Shown one piece after another: positions 15,939 to 24,700 of a stretch of DNA of 34,997 bases (its first letter is position 1; each line of letters opens with the position of its first letter). The notes beneath the pieces were generated by a model. The model saw only the letters and a list, made by a program, of their open reading frames with translations. It was not told where the DNA came from and ran no database searches. Source of the stretch: Nostoc commune NIES-4072. GTDB lineage: Bacteria; Cyanobacteriota; Cyanobacteriia; Cyanobacteriales; Nostocaceae. A program made the position numbers and the translations under genes. The stretch lies in assembly GCF_003113895.1 (NCBI RefSeq), contig NZ_BDUD01000009.1:1-34997 (forward strand), in the 5' to 3' direction.

Positions 15939-16477
15939 TAGTAATATTATTTATACTGAACTACTTTTACACCCTAACACAATATTTATTCATGTATGCA
16001 CTTTATGGAATAAAAAATATTAAATAATTAGTAATTTTCTTGGTTGTTCTTTAAAAATCAACTTTTTAAACTTTTCTCTTTCAAAAGTCATTTGAATACT
16101 TAGCTAAGGTAAATGCAGAGTGGTTATTCACGTAATAACTAAGTGAAGCTCATATTTGATATCAACCTTGATATCATCTGTGTGGAGCTTTTGATTGGAG
16201 TGTGTTCTCTTGCGATCGCTCTTGGAGCAATTTTGCTAACATTTAGCACGCAACAAAGCCAAAGTCGTATCAATAACTGTGCCGATTGACATTTTTGACC
16301 ACAAAGCCGATGCTTTAGAGTCAAAATAATTACAATACTCACTTAGAAGCCAAGAAGTCTTAATCCCAGGCATTCCAGAATCGGAAAAATCTCTTTTTGT
16401 GTTTGGGATGGAAGGAGAAGAGTGTATTTTGCGTTGGTGATGCGTGTAATGGTATAAGACGTTAATGAAAAGGTGCA
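15939..16477. other. 539-bp AT-rich gap upstream of the integrase
   Basis: No intact gene. It contains a perfect palindrome at 16157-16176. A minus-strand stretch (about 16236-16440) encodes a plausible protein end (KTSWLLSEYCNYFDSKASAL, then WSKMSIGTVIDTTLALLRAKC), probably an eroded gene. The rest is AT-rich and unassigned. Confidence 0.45.
16157..16176. other. Perfect inverted repeat upstream of integrase
   Basis: TGATATCAA-CC-TTGATATCA has 9-bp arms and a 2-bp centre. It is flanked by outer partial arms AAGCTC and GAGCTT. It lies about 300 bp before the tyrosine recombinase. The 2-bp centre is shorter than the 6-8-bp crossover of usual recombination sites, so an operator is at least as likely. 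Confidence 0.5.
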
Positions 16478-17488
16478 TTGTCATTAACGCTAAAAATGAA
16501 TAAGTTAAGTACATATACTGAAAGTTCTCTGACTCAAGTTGCCAGTCAGCTGCAAGCGTCAAATGATTTTTTGGCGGAGTTGCAGCAGAAAGCTAAGACG
16601 ACGCAACGGGGGTATGCTGGCAATATACGGATATTTTTTGAGTATTTTTTGCAAAGGGAGCCGACCCAAAAGGATGTCTCTGAGTTCTGGGGGTTGGATG
16701 ACCAGACGGCTAACGGGTTAATCCTCAAGTTTAAGAATCATTTGGTGGCAGAGGGTAGGAAGGCGGCAACGATTAATCGGTACTTGTCCGCCCTCAAGTA
16801 TTTAATTAAGGTGGGACGGAACCTCAAGCACTGCCGATATCACTTTGATAGCGACCGCATTGAGTCAATGATTGTGACTAAGTACAGGGATACGCGGGGT
16901 GTTGTAGTTGATGAATACAACAAAGTTTTTGATGTAATTGATACCACTTGCACCAAGGGAAAGCGGGATTATGCTTTATTTCTGCTGCTTTGGGCAAATG
17001 TTTTGCGGCGGGGGGAGGTGGCGAAGTTAATGGTGGGAGATTTTGATTACCACGATTTGACTTTAATTATTTATGGCAAGGGTAAGGGCAATGATTCTAC
17101 TAGGATTGACTTAAACCCAGAAATTGCAGAGGCGGTTAGCGACTGGCTGGGCTGTCGTACAAATATTAAACCCAGCGATCCTTTGTTTATCGCGCTTGAC
17201 TTCCACAATTATGGACACCAACTCACCGGGGATGGCATCTACGCCATTGTGAGAAAAACCTGTGAACGTGCTGGCATCAAAAAGCGGATGACACCCCATA
17301 AAATCAGGCATTCGGGGATTACCGATGCTCTTGATTTGGCTTCAGGAGACTATCGGAAGGTGCAGCATTTGAGCCGTCATGCTGACCCCAGGACTATTTT
17401 GGTTTACGAGGACAATAAGAATCAGTATCAGTTGGAGTTAACTAATAAATTAGCAGCCCGTGTGGGGAAAAGGCGGCAATCCCAATAA
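16478..17488 (+). CDS. Tyrosine recombinase / site-specific integrase
   Basis: 330-336 aa. The N-terminal SAM-like core-binding domain spans about 35-125. The catalytic domain has Arg177 (NVLRRGEVAKL), Lys201 (IYGKGKG), His274 and Arg277 (HKIRHSG), His301 (SRHADPRT) and the nucleophile Tyr310 (ILVY). The set is complete. The start is either TTG at 16478, with AAAGG close upstream, or ATG at 16496. Resident integrases of this kind resolve plasmid multimers or move cassettes. The palindrome at 16157-16176 is the nearest candidate site. It is a different branch from the transposon-borne recombinase at 30827. Confidence 0.85.
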   Translation: MSLTLKMNKLSTYTESSLTQVASQLQASNDFLAELQQKAKTTQRGYAGNIRIFFEYFLQREPTQKDVSEFWGLDDQTANGLILKFKNHLVAEGRKAATINRYLSALKYLIKVGRNLKHCRYHFDSDRIESMIVTKYRDTRGVVVDEYNKVFDVIDTTCTKGKRDYALFLLLWANVLRRGEVAKLMVGDFDYHDLTLIIYGKGKGNDSTRIDLNPEIAEAVSDWLGCRTNIKPSDPLFIALDFHNYGHQLTGDGIYAIVRKTCERAGIKKRMTPHKIRHSGITDALDLASGDYRKVQHLSRHADPRTILVYEDNKNQYQLELTNKLAARVGKRRQSQ

Positions 17489-17494
17489 AATAAA

Positions 17495-17938
17495 TCAAAT
17501 CCAACTTTCTACAGGAAATTCCCTGACTTGACGCATTCTTTGAAAATCACTATCTGATGTAACGAGAATTAATGAATGGCGTAAAGCTGTAGCAGCAATC
17601 CACAGGTCATTTTCACCGATGCCAATTTCTTGTAGTTGAGTTGTTTTGCGTTTACTCTTTTCTTTGGCTGCAAATCTTTTAATAATTTCCGACTTGAAAT
17701 CTCCGTAAATTTCTGCCGTTTCATCATCAATTGGATAAATATCAATTCGGTTGATAAATGCGCGAATTTTGATGAGATTTGCAGTTTTTTGTTGGGAGTT
17801 TTGTGCCATGAATCTGAGTTCACCTGCGACAATAGCACTAGTGGCGAGTGTAACCTTACCTAGTTCACGAAAGTGATTGACAACTTTTGGTTCACCTTCT
17901 ATCAAAAAAGTGCAATGATTTGTGTCAAGCAAATACAT
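17495..17938 (-). CDS. vapC: VapC-type PIN-domain toxin (ribonuclease)
   Basis: 147 aa. The PIN-domain acidic set is complete: Asp5 (YLLDTNH), Glu40 (VAGELRF), Asp111 (GENDLWIAA) and Asp129 (VTSDSDF). These hold the metal for RNA cleavage, usually of tRNA or rRNA. The start is 2 bp after the stop of the antitoxin gene, the normal coupled order. It converges with the integrase gene with a 6-bp gap. Plasmid stabilisation by post-segregational killing is the expected role. Confidence 0.88.
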   Translation of the reverse strand: MYLLDTNHCTFLIEGEPKVVNHFRELGKVTLATSAIVAGELRFMAQNSQQKTANLIKIRAFINRIDIYPIDDETAEIYGDFKSEIIKRFAAKEKSKRKTTQLQEIGIGENDLWIAATALRHSLILVTSDSDFQRMRQVREFPVESWI

Positions 17939-17940
17939 TC

Positions 17941-18180
17941 TTAAAATTCCAGTGGCATACGAGCATCATGAACAAGCTGAAGACATTCTCTAATATCATC
18001 ACCTGACCAAGTTCCTGCAAATTCTAGTAAATCTTCAGCTGTAGAACCACGTAAGTTATTTGTACTTGACTGTTTTGCTGTATGACTGGTTTTGATTTCT
18101 CGAATAAAATTAAGTGCTTCTGTTAACAATTCTGGTGGTAAAGTTTCTATTTCTTGGATTAATAATTCTTTGCTAGTCAT
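17941..18180 (-). CDS. Antitoxin paired with the PIN toxin (DUF2281-like)
   Basis: 79 aa. The start SKELLIQEIETLPPELLTEALNFIREIK is the helical segment of DUF2281-type antitoxins. The end GTWSGDDIRECLQLVHDARMPLEF has the W-x-GDD-x3-ECL pattern seen in antitoxins whose tail occupies the PIN active site. GAGG lies six bases before the ATG. It is directly upstream of the toxin and likely represses the pair. Confidence 0.82.
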   Translation of the reverse strand: MTSKELLIQEIETLPPELLTEALNFIREIKTSHTAKQSSTNNLRGSTAEDLLEFAGTWSGDDIRECLQLVHDARMPLEF

Positions 18181-18189
18181 CTTCTACCT

Positions 18190-18291
18190 CTAATCATCGT
18201 CCTTACTTTCCACATTGTAAACGGTAGGAATAGCGGTTCTTCCGCCGTGCTGCTGACGCACTTTCTCCCGTGCTAGTTCACCTGCACGCTC
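18190..18291 (-). pseudogene. Possible 3' remnant of a small gene
   Basis: A start-less minus-strand frame ends at 18190 and encodes a plausible C-terminus (ERAGELAREKVRQQHGGRTA, then IPTVYNVESKDDD). It lies between the antitoxin and the partition gene. No family recognised; it may be a relic of a deleted gene. Confidence 0.25.
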
Positions 18292-18309
18292 TCCTCATTC
18301 AGCAACGAC

Positions 18310-18714
18310 TCAATTTTTTTTAGAATTTCGCCTTGGCGTAAATTCGTCAATTAGCAAATTTATATTTTCACCTTGCTGCCATTTTACCCAGACAGCCATG
18401 AGAAAATCTACCAATTCGCTTTTATCAATCTCTACGCCACGCCTTTTGAGTTTAAGTAATTCTTCCTCTACGTCCAAATCTGTTGAGCGTTTCACATAGT
18501 AGGTGCGCCCAATCCAAGCATCATCAGACCGCTTACCTGTTGCAGGTCTGCCACGTTTACGGGGTTCTTCTTGAATTGGCGCTGTCTTTTGTGGTGTTGG
18601 AGTCTGTATCACGTTACTCTCTGTAGTTGTTTCTGGCGGTTGTTCTGGCTCAAGTTGTGGTTCGTCTTTGGTTTCAAATAACTTTTTAAAAGGGCTAGGT
18701 TTAGGGTTGCTCAT
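18310..18714 (-). CDS. Small partition DNA-binding protein (ParB-like, RHH type)
   Basis: 134 aa. The Pro/Gln-rich disordered N-terminus (about 1-50) is followed by an AT-hook-like KRGRPATGK. A C-terminal ribbon-helix-helix follows (RTYYVKRSTDLDVEEELLKL, then VEIDKSELVDFLMAVWVKW). It overlaps the ParA stop by 4 bp (ATGA). Small RHH partners of this type accompany small ParA proteins (type Ib) and bind centromere repeats near their own promoter. The palindrome at 19441-19468 is a candidate site but was not shown to be one. Confidence 0.75.
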   Translation of the reverse strand: MSNPKPSPFKKLFETKDEPQLEPEQPPETTTESNVIQTPTPQKTAPIQEEPRKRGRPATGKRSDDAWIGRTYYVKRSTDLDVEEELLKLKRRGVEIDKSELVDFLMAVWVKWQQGENINLLIDEFTPRRNSKKN

Positions 18715-19304
18715 GACAATATCTCCTTACCCACCTCTTGATACTCTCGCCATGCTATTTTGCTGCTGCGGTCTTTTACTTGATAAACTGGCAGCCCCTC
18801 CAATGCCGCTTTTTCATAAACAGCAAATCGTCTAATCCCATGTTGAAATAGTGGTATTCCCTCTGCCTCTAAAGCTTCGCGTGCTTGCTGTCCGGTTAAG
18901 CGGGGGGCTGGGGGAATGATTGTGAGCAACACACGATAGCGATCGCTACCTAATGATTTAAGTGCGCCTACAGTCTGCAATAGCGCATCCATCGCTAAAG
19001 CATCAGGGGTAGTAGGCAAAATTAATAAATTACACCCATCAGCGAGTGCTTCCAAATCTTCGTGGCTTGGTCTAGCGGCTGTGTCAATAACTACATGGTC
19101 AAAATTACGGCTGTGCATAGTCGCTTGTAGTAAATCCACAACTTTAAAGGGTAATGCTCCTCGCTTTGCCCATCCTGTAGCACTGTGGTTTGGGTCGCCA
19201 TCAACCAGTAAGGTGCTGCCCTTCTGAGATAGATAGCAAGCAATATGGATGGCGCTTGTCGTTTTAGCTACGCCACCCTTGAAACTAGCAAGGGTGATTA
19301 TCAC
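18711..19304 (-). CDS. parA: ParA-family partition ATPase
   Basis: 197 aa, the short type without an N-terminal helix-turn-helix. It has the deviant Walker A FKGGVAKTTSAIHIA (residues 8-22), an A'-like VVIDTAARPSHED and the later LLILPTTPDALA segment. Such ParA proteins form gradients on the nucleoid and move plasmid copies together with a DNA-bound partner, here the downstream RHH protein. It is transcribed leftwards from a promoter region containing a strong palindrome. This is the second partition-type ATPase on the plasmid, besides the actin at 5751. Confidence 0.9.
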   Translation of the reverse strand: MIITLASFKGGVAKTTSAIHIACYLSQKGSTLLVDGDPNHSATGWAKRGALPFKVVDLLQATMHSRNFDHVVIDTAARPSHEDLEALADGCNLLILPTTPDALAMDALLQTVGALKSLGSDRYRVLLTIIPPAPRLTGQQAREALEAEGIPLFQHGIRRFAVYEKAALEGLPVYQVKDRSSKIAWREYQEVGKEILS

Positions 19305-19804
19305 AAGATGTACTCCAGTAAATGCTGCTAGTTTACCCTTTAAATAACGAAAATTTGTATTTCTTTATTTCTAACAATTTCCCTTGGCGACAATATAGCA
19401 TTTCGCAAATTCAAAAATCTCCCAAGTGGCAACCGTTAGTAAACCCCAGCTTGGTAGCTGGGGTTTAGGGCATCCGTGAAAGGTTAAGATAAAGAGTTAA
19501 TTTCTAAGCTAAGTTTATCATTCCTCAACGGCAATCAGCTTTTGGACATTTCCCAAAAAACGGTATCATACACTACTATTTTTTGGCGAACGCAAAACTT
19601 TTCGGTCTACTGAAAGTATTTCACGGACGAGCTTCGCTTTTTCTACCTCAAAAAATTTTCGGACAACCTGTGCATCATTACCGCATCCATTCCGTAGCGC
19701 CTGTTTATCTGCGATCGCCTGACCCATCCCGACACTGCTCACTAGCATTACAGGCTGTAATGCTTATCTTTCATTACTTTCAGCTTTTCTTAGTGCCATT
19801 CTTT
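19305..19804. other. 500-bp gap upstream of parA
   Basis: AT-rich promoter side of parA. It holds the palindrome at 19441-19468 and one HIP1 site near 19711. A minus-strand 60-codon frame (19566-19748) encodes a sensible-looking helical peptide but lacks upstream coding context, so it may be a relic. Nothing else supported. Confidence 0.45.
19441..19468. other. Strong palindrome between parA and the protease gene
   Basis: TAAACCCCAGC (19441-19451) and GCTGGGGTTTA (19458-19468) are 11-bp perfect arms with a 6-base loop. No T-run follows on either strand. It is 137 bp upstream of the parA start, so it may be an operator/centromere or a bidirectional transcription stop. Confidence 0.5.
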
Positions 19805-21445
19805 CTATGGACTATTCCACGGTTGTAGCAACTCAGCTTTACCATCTCCATCCACGTCTGCAACGAGCCAGTTTAGGGCTCCAGTACCTTGTCCAATATC
19901 ACCAGTGCTCCACTTTGTCGTCATCTGGGTTCCATCCCAACCGTAGACGATAAGACCAAGCTGGAAAACTAGCATCTCGCGAAGGTTTGGTCGGTTGCCG
20001 ATTCGTTGGCTACTTGGTCGTCCAGGCGCATTTTGCTGGGGCGAGCCTGTAGTTCGGAGCAAATTCCTTGCTGCCGGTGGGGAGAGAGGACTCACGCCAC
20101 GGGTACGCAAGACACCTTGAACGCAAGCCAGTGCGCCAACTACGATAGGCGATGCACTGGAGGTACCGCTAAATTCGTCGGTGTACCAGAAGTCTTCGTT
20201 TGAGCCTCCCTGCAAGTCGCCGTAACCACAGGTTGTTACCTCATATCCCCAGCCTTGAGCATCAATTAGCGCTCCATAATTTGAGAAGTCCAAACGCGAT
20301 CTGTCAGGACCGTAAATATTCCGTCCGTGTGTACCTGGAGGCGGCGCACCAGCTCCTACGACAATGGCTCCAGAATCACGATTGGCGCGGTTAAATGGAT
20401 TAGTCCAATCAGAAGGAAACCCTGGAGCTGGCGTATTGTATGTAGGATCGTCTAGGTTTTCTGCTCCGTTGCCCGCCGCTTCCACAACAATTACACCTCG
20501 GCTGGTGGCATAGCGGATTGCGTCGAAGTCGTCTGGCCACCACTCGATAGCGATGAAGCCTTGCTGCCAATTTCCGGTAGAACGGGGTCCAGATCGGTGA
20601 AGTTCGATGAGGATAATATCACCTGAATTGAGCATATCGGCTGCTTGGCAGATCGCTCCAGCTGAACCTAGTCCACCAAAAATGGAGATAGCACGAACAT
20701 TAGCATCCGGGCAGATTCCTGTGCAGCCAAAGGTAGTACGGTCGCTGCCAAATACCCCTACAACTGCCGTCCCGTGATTTCGCCACCCCAAATCCGTCGA
20801 CTGAGTACCGCCGACGACACCGCCCTGGTTCTGCGTAAGATCCTCGTGCGTGAAGCGCCAAGCACCTTCTATATCCACGATCCGAACACCTGCTCCACCG
20901 CCGCCAGGTTGCGTCCACGCGTAGCGCGCGTCGATGCCACCCGGAGCTGCGTCTAGGTACGCCTGGCGGGCAGTAAAATCAGGGGTCACTGATGGTGCTT
21001 CTGCTGTTAAAGGCACCATGTCATTGAGCCTCTTAGATGTTTCATTCAACACCACAGGTAGTTCGGCTGGTGGCTTTACATAAGCAGCTTCCACAACCTC
21101 CTGTTCACGCAAACGTGCTGCTAGTTCCTCCAGACGTTCATCGGGAGCTTCCACCCTGTAATAAACGGACAGATTTGGAACGTCTGTGCCGGTTTCAGCG
21201 GCTAGAGAAGCAGTTCTCGCTTTAATCTGCTCTTCGCTGATACCGAACAATGGTCGCAGGGTAACACTCTCGGAGGTAAGCAAATCCGCTAGGGGAGTGA
21301 CATCTGCTCCTTCGACAGATGCAACCCCCTCCCTTGTTGCTCGTAATCCAGCTTCACGTCTTGCAATTACGATCAACTCGCGCTCAATTGGAGCGCCTTC
21401 CCTCCTAGAGAATTCTGCAGTCGGTCTATTTGTTGAGTTCGTCAT
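19805..21445 (-). CDS. Subtilisin-like (S8) serine protease with one VCBS/FG-GAP-like repeat
   Basis: 546 aa. The catalytic set is complete: Asp191 (RIVDIEGAW), His224 (WRNHGTAVVG), oxyanion Asn326 (AAGNGAEN) and Ser429 (SGTSSASP). Residues 20-130 look like a propeptide or inhibitor-like region. The C-terminus has one VCBS-like unit (WLVADVDGDGKAELLQPW) and then stops, where related proteins often have several. There is no obvious signal peptide. AAGGT precedes the ATG. The gene is visibly GC-richer than its neighbours, suggesting separate ancestry. It is divergent from the STAND-WD40 gene, so it may be the protease partner of that switch protein or independent cargo. Confidence 0.85.
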   Translation of the reverse strand: MTNSTNRPTAEFSRREGAPIERELIVIARREAGLRATREGVASVEGADVTPLADLLTSESVTLRPLFGISEEQIKARTASLAAETGTDVPNLSVYYRVEAPDERLEELAARLREQEVVEAAYVKPPAELPVVLNETSKRLNDMVPLTAEAPSVTPDFTARQAYLDAAPGGIDARYAWTQPGGGGAGVRIVDIEGAWRFTHEDLTQNQGGVVGGTQSTDLGWRNHGTAVVGVFGSDRTTFGCTGICPDANVRAISIFGGLGSAGAICQAADMLNSGDIILIELHRSGPRSTGNWQQGFIAIEWWPDDFDAIRYATSRGVIVVEAAGNGAENLDDPTYNTPAPGFPSDWTNPFNRANRDSGAIVVGAGAPPPGTHGRNIYGPDRSRLDFSNYGALIDAQGWGYEVTTCGYGDLQGGSNEDFWYTDEFSGTSSASPIVVGALACVQGVLRTRGVSPLSPPAARNLLRTTGSPQQNAPGRPSSQRIGNRPNLREMLVFQLGLIVYGWDGTQMTTKWSTGDIGQGTGALNWLVADVDGDGKAELLQPWNSP

Positions 21446-21792
21446 GGTAATACCTTCACATTTGTTCGTCTGCCTTTCAGTCCCAGTTTTGTTACAGGAT
21501 TAAGCCTGCTCTCAAACTGTTATTAGTAGGTTCCCCTATAAATCAAAAACATTCGATAGGGATAAGCTAAGGAGTTTTGTTAGAGCGATTACGCTGGAAA
21601 AGTAAGTTTAAGTCAGGCTAGCTAAGAAAATGTTAGGAAAATTTTGAGGAAGCCAAAAAGTAACTTTTGCTACATACTAAGCGATGATAGCAGTATCTCA
21701 TTTCTGCAAATATACTTGGTGAGATAATCTGGAAAGCTGTAATGTCAGTTTGTAGATTAATGCAGTCTTAATATAAGAGGCAGCATTAAACA
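21446..21792. promoter_or_regulatory. 347-bp divergent promoter region (protease / STAND-WD40)
   Basis: Non-coding DNA between two divergent starts, AT-rich towards the STAND gene. AAGGT lies just before the protease ATG and AGAGG about 14 bases before the STAND ATG. No clear dyad or repeat was seen. Confidence 0.5.
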
Positions 21793-24700
21793 ATGGAATT
21801 TGAAGAAGTACTCAAACTGGTAGATATATCAGTTGTTGCCAAGACAGAAAGACATTTAAAAGATATTGAAGTGGCAATACTCCGGGGTTCTTGGCAAGGT
21901 TGGAAGTATCACGAGATTGCAGAAGCTTATGGTTATACAAGTGATTACCTACAGCAAGATGTTGGCCCCAAGTTATGGAAGCTACTTTCGGAAGCATTAG
22001 GAGAAAAAGTCAGTAAAACTAATTTTCAGACAGCACTAGAGCGGCAATGGCGATTCTCCTCCAACACTTCGCGATCGCATTTGGGGACAGTTGCACAATT
22101 TCAAGCACCTATACCGCTTGACTCAGGGCTAGAAGTAGAGGAAGTGTCCTCCAAAGCTCTTAATTTTGTGGGACACAAAGAGGTGATTGCCAATAGACGC
22201 CAAGACTGGGGAGAGGCAGTTGGTGTATCCGTTTTCTCTGGACGTACGCAAGAGCTAGTCACGTTAGAGCAATGGACTGTGAAGGAGCGCTGCCGACTAG
22301 TGGCCTTACTAGGCATGGGAGGAATTGGCAAGACTAGTCTAGCTTTCAAACTTGCACAGCAAATTCAGAACCAGTTTGAGTACATTATTTGGCGCTCTTT
22401 ACGTAATCAGCCCCTTATTGAAGATGTTTTGTCAGAACTCATTCAATTTCTAAATGATGAGGATAAAACTGATTTACCTAAATCTGTAGATGGTAAAATA
22501 TCCAAACTAATTGACTGTTTACACAAACGTCGTTGTTTAATAGTACTAGACAACTTTGAAACAGTTCTGCCGAGTGGCAATAGTACTGAGTGTTATCCAG
22601 AGGGAGTCGGAGCTTATGCTGAACTTTTAAAACGGGTGGGAGAAACACATCATCAAAGTTGTGTAATACTAACCAGTCGAGAAAAGCCGAAAGAAATTTT
22701 ATTACTAGAAGGAGAAAAAATTCCTATTCATTCATTGAAACTGAATGGTTTGAAGAAAGCAGAAGTACAGGAAATATTTCAAGTAAAGGGTTCATTTTCG
22801 GCTGACGAATCAGAATGGCAAATTCTCAGAGACCACTACGGAGGTAATCCTCTAGCTTTAAAGATCGCGGCTGTTGCTATCCAAGACTTACTTAATAGTG
22901 ATATTTCCGAATTTATCTTGATTTTGAAGCAAGAAAAGCTCGGTTTTGATGATATTGATGATTTGCTAAAACGACAATTTAATCGGCTATCAGATGTAGA
23001 AAAAGAAATTATGTATTGGCTAGCAATTAATCGAGAGCCAGTTACATTTCAGGAATTAAAAGAGGACATTTTATCCATCAAATCAAAACAGAGATTATTC
23101 AGCAGTTTAGGAGCTTTAGAACGAAGCTCGTTGCTTGAAAAGAATCAAAAAGGGTTTACACAACAACCTGTTGTAATGGAGTATATCACTAAACAACTAA
23201 TAGAACAAATTGGGGAAGAGATTGCTAACGAAAAAACAGATTTTTTAGTAAAATATGCTCTTGTCAAAGCTCAAACGAAAGATTACGTTAGGAAAATACA
23301 AGAGCGTGTGATTCTAGAGCCGATTGCAAAAGAACTAACCGCTACTTTTAGCTCGAAAAAAATTGTTGAATATAAACTGAATAAAATTTTATCAAAACTG
23401 AAAGAAGATATCTCTTGCGGATATGGTGGTGGAAATATTATTAATTTATTTCGGCAACTCAATATTGATTTAACTGGCTATGATTTCTCGCATTTAACTA
23501 TTTGGCAAGCATACCTACAGAATGTAAATTTGCATCATGTCAATTTTGCTTACTCAGATTTAGCAAAGTCTACCTTTACTGAAACTTTAGGTAGTATTTT
23601 TTCAGTAGCATTTAGTCCAAACGGAGAACTTTTAGCTACAAGTGATTCTGATAGCAATATTCGCTTGTGGCAAGTCACAACCGGGAGACAATTATTTGTC
23701 TGCAAGGGGCATACTAGTTGGGCTTGGTCCATCACTTTTAGTCCTGATAGTAGCATCCTTGCCAGTTGCAGTATTGACCAAACGACAAGGCTGTGGAATA
23801 CCAGTACAGGTGAATGCCTTAAAATATTGCAAGAACCTGACCAGGTAGAAGCAATTACCTTTAGCCCCAATGGTAGTATTTTTGCCAGCGGCAGTGTCGA
23901 TAAAACAATAAGGCTGTGGGATGTTAGGACAGGTCAATGTCTAAAAACTTTACAGGGACACACTGATTCAGTTTGGTCCGTTGCATTTAGCCCTAATGGC
24001 CAACTACTTGCCAGTGGCAGTTATGACCAAACAGTGAGATTGTGGGATGTTCACACGGGTGAGTGCTCGAAAATTTTGCGGGGGCATACTGCTTGGATAC
24101 GGGCAGCACTTGCTTTTAGCCCTAATGGTGATATTATTGCCAGTGGTAGTTTTGATCAAACAGTAAGGTTGTGGGATACCAGTACAGGTCAATGCCTAGA
24201 AACCTTGCAGGGACATACAAATTCAATAGTTTCAGCCGCCTTTAGCCTTGATGGTCAAACCCTTGCCAGTTGTAGTTATGACCAAACAGTGAAGTTATGG
24301 GATATTCATACGGGTCAGTGCTTGAGGACTTTGCAGGGGCACACTGGTTTAATCTGGTCTGTTGCCTATAGTCCGGATGGTCAAATGCTTGCTAGTGGGA
24401 GTGATGACCAGACTGTAATGCTATGGAATGCCAATACTGGTCAATGCCTGAAAACGTTGAAAGGCTATAAAAATTCCGTATTTTCCGTTGCCTTATGTCC
24501 CAATGGGTACACGCTTGCCAGTGGCAATGGAGACCAGACTGTAATGCTATGGAATACCAATACTGGTCAATGCTTAAAAACTTTGCCAGGGCATACCAGT
24601 CGCTTATTATCTGTTGCCTTTAGCCCTGATAGTCAAATGCTTGCTAGTAGTGGTTGCGATCGCACTGTAATATTGTGGAATGCTAATACTGGTCAATGTC

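Noticed and set aside
19566..19748. 60-codon minus-strand frame upstream of parA
   Set aside because: The peptide looks plausible but has no start context or recognised family; mentioned only as a possible relic.
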